Source: Thioglobus_A sp964344985 (GTDB taxonomy: Bacteria; Pseudomonadota; Gammaproteobacteria; PS1; Pseudothioglobaceae). From it: a DNA stretch of 5,056 bases. The translations under genes and the position numbers were made by a program. The notes beneath the pieces were generated by a model. That model ran no database searches and had not been told where the DNA came from. It saw nothing but the letters and a program-made list of their open reading frames with translations. The stretch lies in NCBI GenBank assembly GCA_964344985.1, contig CAYFPI010000027.1, forward strand, positions 1 through 5,056, read 5' to 3'. Positions 3,675 to 5,056 of this stretch are shown in pieces; positions within the stretch are counted from its first letter, which is position 1, and every line of letters starts with the position of its first letter.

Positions 3675-5056
3675 TCTTCGAGGAAAATCACCAAAACTTC
3701 TAGTTATTGGTGATTTAATGATTGACCACTATCTTTGGGGATCGTGCGAACGCATCTCTCCTGAGGCACCGGTACAAGTTGTTAACATAGATAATGAAAG
3801 CGCAGTACTTGGTGGTGCTGGCAATGTAATCAACAACCTTAATGCGCTTGGTGCACAAGTTGATGTTATCAGCGTGATTGGCGGCTGTGAAATATCCGAC
3901 GAACTAAAAATGTTGCTTGGCGATATTGATGTAGATACCCAATATTTAATTACCCAAACAGATCGAATTACCAGCAAGAAAAGCCGGATTATTGCTGCAC
4001 AACAGCAAGTGGTTAGATATGATCGCGAAAGTACAGATGAAATTAGTAGCGAGTCACAAAAAGAAATTTTAGCTATATTTGAGCGAATTATTTCAAATTA
4101 TGACGGTGTCTTGTTGTCAGATTATGGAAAAGGCGTTCTGACGAAAGAGCTAACCTCTTCATTAATCGCCATTGCCAATGAAAATAATAAGAAAGTACTG
4201 GTTGATCCGAAAGGCTTAGATTATTCAAAATATAAAGGCGCTTATTTACTCACACCGAATAAAAAAGAAGCCTCTGAAGCCACTGGTGTTAATATCGATA
4301 GCGGAGCAGGCCTTGCCTGCTCTATAAAAAAACTCAAAGAAGAGTGTGATTTGGATGTCTCTCTCATTACCCTTAGTGAAGATGGTGTGGCAATTTATGA
4401 CGATAAACTACGCACACACCCAACTGTTGCAAGAGAAGTGTTTGATGTAACGGGTGCGGGCGATACTGTGCTTGCCTCGTTAGGTTTTGCACTGGCATGC
4501 GACTATCGGATTGATGATGCAGTCAAATTTGCAAACTTAGCAGCAGGCGTTGTAGTCGGGAAAATTGGCTCTGCCACTGCCACACTCAATGAAATTATTG
4601 AATACGAATCAAGTCTAAACAAATCTACTAGCGACGAACATATCAAGACTATAGACGAAATCACAACCCTTAGCGATGAGCTAAAGACCAGAGGTAAAAA
4701 AATTATCTTCACCAATGGTTGTTTTGATATTCTGCACGCAGGACATGTGCGTTATTTAGAAACGGCAAAAAGCTATGGAGATGTGCTGATTTTAGGGCTT
4801 AATTCCGACCGATCTGTTACCGCATTAAAAGGCGAAAGTCGCCCTATCAATACACAGCTAGATAGAGCCTACATTTTGGCTGCACTTGAGGCGGTTGATT
4901 ATGTTGTGGTATTTGATGAAGACACGCCTTATGACTTGATTAAAGCAATCAGACCACATACCCTAGTCAAAGGTGGTGACTATGAAGGTAAAGAAGTAGT
5001 CGGGCAAGATATTGCTGATGAATTAAAACTGGTACAATTTGTAGATGGTAAAAGCA
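3667..5056 (+). CDS. hldE: Bifunctional heptose-7-phosphate kinase / heptose-1-phosphate adenylyltransferase, 3' end missing
   Basis: 463 codons are visible and the frame is open to the window edge; E. coli HldE is 477 aa, so probably only 10 to 20 residues are missing. The N-terminal PfkB/ribokinase-type domain (about 1-315) phosphorylates heptose 7-phosphate at C1. It shows LLVIGDLMIDHYLWG (11-25), RISPEAPV (29-36), LGGAGNVINNL (48-58) and DVTGAGDT (260-267) with catalytic Asp266. After a polar linker, the adenylyltransferase domain begins with FTNGCFDILHAGH (348-360), whose HxGH motif is His357-His360, and continues with GLNSDRS (377-383), RPINTQLDRAYILAAL (393-408) and LVKGGDYEGKEVVG (433-446). 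The ATG at 3667 puts the first kinase strand at the usual distance. It lies inside the PIN toxin gene (8-nt overlap) with only a weak upstream GAG, so translation probably depends on ribosomes finishing the toxin. Both domains look intact. Confidence 0.95.
   Translation, partial: MFNLRGKSPKLLVIGDLMIDHYLWGSCERISPEAPVQVVNIDNESAVLGGAGNVINNLNALGAQVDVISVIGGCEISDELKMLLGDIDVDTQYLITQTDRITSKKSRIIAAQQQVVRYDRESTDEISSESQKEILAIFERIISNYDGVLLSDYGKGVLTKELTSSLIAIANENNKKVLVDPKGLDYSKYKGAYLLTPNKKEASEATGVNIDSGAGLACSIKKLKEECDLDVSLITLSEDGVAIYDDKLRTHPTVAREVFDVTGAGDTVLASLGFALACDYRIDDAVKFANLAAGVVVGKIGSATATLNEIIEYESSLNKSTSDEHIKTIDEITTLSDELKTRGKKIIFTNGCFDILHAGHVRYLETAKSYGDVLILGLNSDRSVTALKGESRPINTQLDRAYILAALEAVDYVVVFDEDTPYDLIKAIRPHTLVKGGDYEGKEVVGQDIADELKLVQFVDGKS

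Noticed and set aside
3729..4715. Minus-strand frames of 82 and 70 codons inside hldE
   Set aside because: They overlap the kinase and nucleotidyltransferase coding sequence, whose plus-strand frame is intact with all motifs.
1..5056. tRNA, rRNA, CRISPR array or riboswitch
   Set aside because: Almost the whole window is coding. The two spacers over 80 bp are AT-rich and contain no cloverleaf, repeat-spacer pattern or conserved aptamer that I can recognise.

Overview
The window comes from a low-GC (about 38 to 40% in the stretches counted by hand) Gram-negative bacterium. It carries most of the ADP-L-glycero-D-manno-heptose pathway, the precursor of the lipopolysaccharide inner core. The Pgi (short, 403 aa), GmhB, HldD and HldE proteins look, from memory, most like those of Campylobacterota (Campylobacter, Helicobacter, Sulfurimonas type). 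The order gmhB-hldD-hldE is also the order I recall from Campylobacter jejuni. A low-GC sulfur-oxidising gammaproteobacterium of the SUP05/Thioglobus kind that shares such genes is the main alternative. The sequence alone does not settle which.

Left part (1-1249, minus strand): pgi (glucose-6-phosphate isomerase) followed by the first 15 codons of galU (UTP-glucose-1-phosphate uridylyltransferase). The galU start overlaps the end of pgi by 8 nt, so the two form an operon linking fructose-6-P/glucose-6-P to UDP-glucose supply.

Divergent control region (1250-1354): a 105-bp AT-rich spacer. It holds a good inverted repeat (1304-1333), a -35-like TTTACA, and -10-like boxes placed unusually close to both start codons. 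Neither pgi nor gmhB has a visible Shine-Dalgarno sequence.

Right part (1355-5056, plus strand): gmhB, then hldD 4 nt later, then a two-gene PIN-domain toxin-antitoxin module (2989-3674), then hldE, which runs off the window end just short of its C-terminus. GmhB dephosphorylates heptose 1,7-bisphosphate. HldE supplies the kinase step before it and the adenylyltransferase step after it. HldD epimerises ADP-D,D-heptose to ADP-L,D-heptose. Only the isomerase GmhA is missing, and it may lie just beyond the window.

The unusual part is the toxin-antitoxin module sitting inside the heptose operon. It has its own promoter/operator-like region and its own Shine-Dalgarno. The toxin gene is clearly lower in GC (about 27%) than the flanking genes (about 40%). 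The start codon of hldE lies inside the last codons of the toxin gene. Directly after hldD is an orphan start (ATG TTG AAT GGC TAA, preceded by GGAGAG) that nearly matches the present hldE start (ATG TTT AAT). This suggests that the module was inserted at the original hldE start and that hldE translation is now tied to the toxin gene.
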